NCBI RefSeq assembly: GCF_002109385.1
Contig: NZ_CP020814.1
Coordinates: 1,056,001 to 1,120,000, forward strand
Direction of reading: 5' to 3'
From: Halalkalibacter krulwichiae
GTDB taxonomy: Bacteria; Bacillota; Bacilli; Bacillales; Bacillaceae_D
DNA: 64,000 nt
Part shown: positions 62,730 to 64,000 of the stretch, piece after piece
How the letters are laid out: every line of letters starts with the position of its first letter
Position numbering within the stretch: the first letter of the stretch is position 1
Program-made: the position numbers and the translations under genes
The notes under the pieces: generated by a model
Told to the model about the DNA's origin: nothing
Seen by the model: the letters and a program-made list of their open reading frames with translations, nothing else
Databases searched by the model: none

Positions 62730-63770
62730 TCAGATAAATAAACCTTCAAGCTTCGTTTTGTAATCACCTGATACAATTCCTCTTTCTGTAATAATCCCAG
62801 TAATGAGTTCAGCTGGTGTGACATCAAAGGCAGGATTAAACACTTTCATATCAGCAGTTGTAACAAGCTGTCCATTTAACTTACGAATTTCATCGGCATG
62901 CCGTTCCTCAATCTCAATGTCTTCACCAGAAGAGGTGGCTAAATCAATAGTAGAGAGAGGGGCAGCCACATAAAATGGAATTTGTAACGCTTTTGCTAGC
63001 AATGCTAACCCATATGTTCCAATTTTATTTGCGGTATCTCCGTTTGCTGCGATCCGATCGGCACCAACGATTATAGCATTTATACCTTTCGTTTTTATTG
63101 TATGAGCAACCATGTTGTCTGTAATTAACGTAACATCTATACCGAGTTGTTGTAATTCCCAAGCAGTTAAGCGAGCGCCTTGTAAAACAGGGCGTGTTTC
63201 CGATGCAAAAGCTTTTAAATGGATCCCACGCTCTTTGGCAATATAAAAAGGTGCTAAAGCAGTTCCATACCGAGCGGTTGCGATCCCGCCTGCATTACAA
63301 TGGGTCAGTAACGTATCCCCATCTTGAAATAAATTAATGGCATGTTCGCCAATGGAGCGACAGACATCTTCATCTTCTTTGGCGATTACGTTCGCTTTGT
63401 CTAGTATAGCCTCTTTCGCCTTTTTAATAGTAGAAACTCGTTCAACAACTGATAATATACGTTTGATTGCCCAAAATAAGTTCACGGCAGTAGGTCGAGA
63501 TGTTTCCAAATATGCAGCCTGCTTCTTTAGGTCTTCACAAAATTCGTTGAAATGATCATGTTGACTTTGTTGAGCCCACAAAGCTAGACCGTATGCGGCT
63601 GTTATTCCAATGGCTGGAGCGCCTCTAACTTTTAGTTCAAAGATGGCTTCCCATACATCTTCAATTGCTGTAAGCGTAATAAATTCTGTTTGGCTTGGTA
63701 ACAACCTTTGATCAAGTAATGTAATATGATCGTTGCTCCATTCAACAGATCGGATCGGTGTATTAAGCAT
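62730..63770 (-). CDS. mtnA: methylthioribose-1-phosphate isomerase
   Basis: Converts 5-methylthioribose-1-phosphate to the ribulose form in methionine salvage. 346 residues. [40 protein letters not shown] (active-site cysteine) and [20 protein letters not shown] are the eIF2B-like signatures. The start overlaps the mtnK end by 8 bases, so both are one operon. Confidence 0.93.
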   Translation of the reverse strand: MLNTPIRSVEWSNDHITLLDQRLLPSQTEFITLTAIEDVWEAIFELKVRGAPAIGITAAYGLALWAQQSQHDHFNEFCEDLKKQAAYLETSRPTAVNLFWAIKRILSVVERVSTIKKAKEAILDKANVIAKEDEDVCRSIGEHAINLFQDGDTLLTHCNAGGIATARYGTALAPFYIAKERGIHLKAFASETRPVLQGARLTAWELQQLGIDVTLITDNMVAHTIKTKGINAIIVGADRIAANGDTANKIGTYGLALLAKALQIPFYVAAPLSTIDLATSSGEDIEIEERHADEIRKLNGQLVTTADMKVFNPAFDVTPAELITGIITERGIVSGDYKTKLEGLFI

Positions 63771-64000
63771 ATTTAGTCACTACCTTTACTAAGTGTTCGA
63801 TTGATGAAATATCTTTTCTATTTAAAATGATTTCTTTTCCAAGGCTAAGTGCTCTCTGTTTAACCTGATTTCGTACTTTTAGGTCGATAATCGCCTCAAC
63901 GTCTTCGACTCCAGCTAGGCCAATCATTCTGCGAATCACCTTACAACCAGCAAAACCAATCATGTCCTTGAATATTTGATCCAATGTTTGTCCTAGGTAA
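63763..64000 (-). CDS. mtnK: 5-methylthioribose kinase, C-terminal part
   Basis: Only the last roughly 78 residues are inside the window. [20 protein letters not shown] and [20 protein letters not shown] are typical of the MtnK C-terminus. It phosphorylates methylthioribose, the reaction before MtnA. The 5' end lies past the right edge, where a SAM-type leader could be looked for. Confidence 0.88.
   Translation of the reverse strand, partial: YLGQTLDQIFKDMIGFAGCKVIRRMIGLAGVEDVEAIIDLKVRNQVKQRALSLGKEIILNRKDISSIEHLVKVVTKYA

Overview
The window looks like chromosomal DNA of an alkaliphilic, spore-forming, low-GC Bacillus relative (Alkalihalobacillus/Halalkalibacter-like). It carries sporulation genes (spoIIM, dacF, spoIIAA-spoIIAB-sigF, a SASP, sda, mciZ), Bacillus-type regulators (TnrA, Fur) and RNA switches (a proline T-box, a guanine riboswitch, a BglG-type RAT/terminator). 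A voltage-gated sodium channel with the NaChBac selectivity filter, and an SbtA-type sodium/bicarbonate permease, point to a sodium-based, high-pH lifestyle.

Layout. 0-2.8 kb: the 5' part of a membrane-anchored subtilase-like protein, a GNAT acetyltransferase, a YibQ-type deacetylase and tnrA. 2.8-7 kb: a siroheme/cobamide run (SUMT-HemD fusion, sirB, sirC, cobT) facing tnrA across a region with a TnrA box and a cre-like palindrome. 7-11.5 kb: folE2, a small membrane protein, aspartokinase III, the sodium channel and a WYL-like protein. 11.4-15.3 kb: a decayed GNAT gene, then proB-proA-proC behind a T-box. 15.3-22 kb: a frameshifted SDR, two small conserved genes, an EamA exporter behind an attenuator-like leader, asnO, a DUF3231 protein and another SDR. 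22-25 kb: xpt plus a purine permease under a guanine riboswitch, then the tiny genes sda and yjcZ. 25-30.3 kb: PTS EIIA, a BglG-type antiterminator and fructokinase, then a CstA transporter. 30.4-34.3 kb: a metal-homeostasis group (YcgQ/YcgR-like pair, CobW GTPase). 34.4-39 kb: assorted envelope and transport genes and mciZ.

39-47 kb follows the B. subtilis nudF-spoIIM-fur-yqzK-xerD-drm-punA order, with endoQ and pdp added. The conserved step to dacF-spoIIA is then interrupted by about 12.6 kb (47.1-59.7 kb). That block holds sbtA and a DUF2294 gene with terminator-bearing leaders, a frameshifted stay-green homologue, an acyl-CoA dehydrogenase, ykuD, yycC, a gene remnant, an HTH/membrane pair, a two-component system with an unusually large kinase, a SASP, ohr and an NsrR-controlled hmp. 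59.7-62.6 kb is dacF and the spoIIA operon with sigma-F and sigma-H type promoters. The window ends in the methionine-salvage pair mtnK-mtnA.

The best candidates for something undescribed are the structured leaders of the DUF2294/sbtA pair, the EamA leader, and the stay-green homologue. Three genes carry single-base frameshifts and one more is a remnant; two of the frameshifts lie in homopolymers, so real decay and sequencing error must be told apart.
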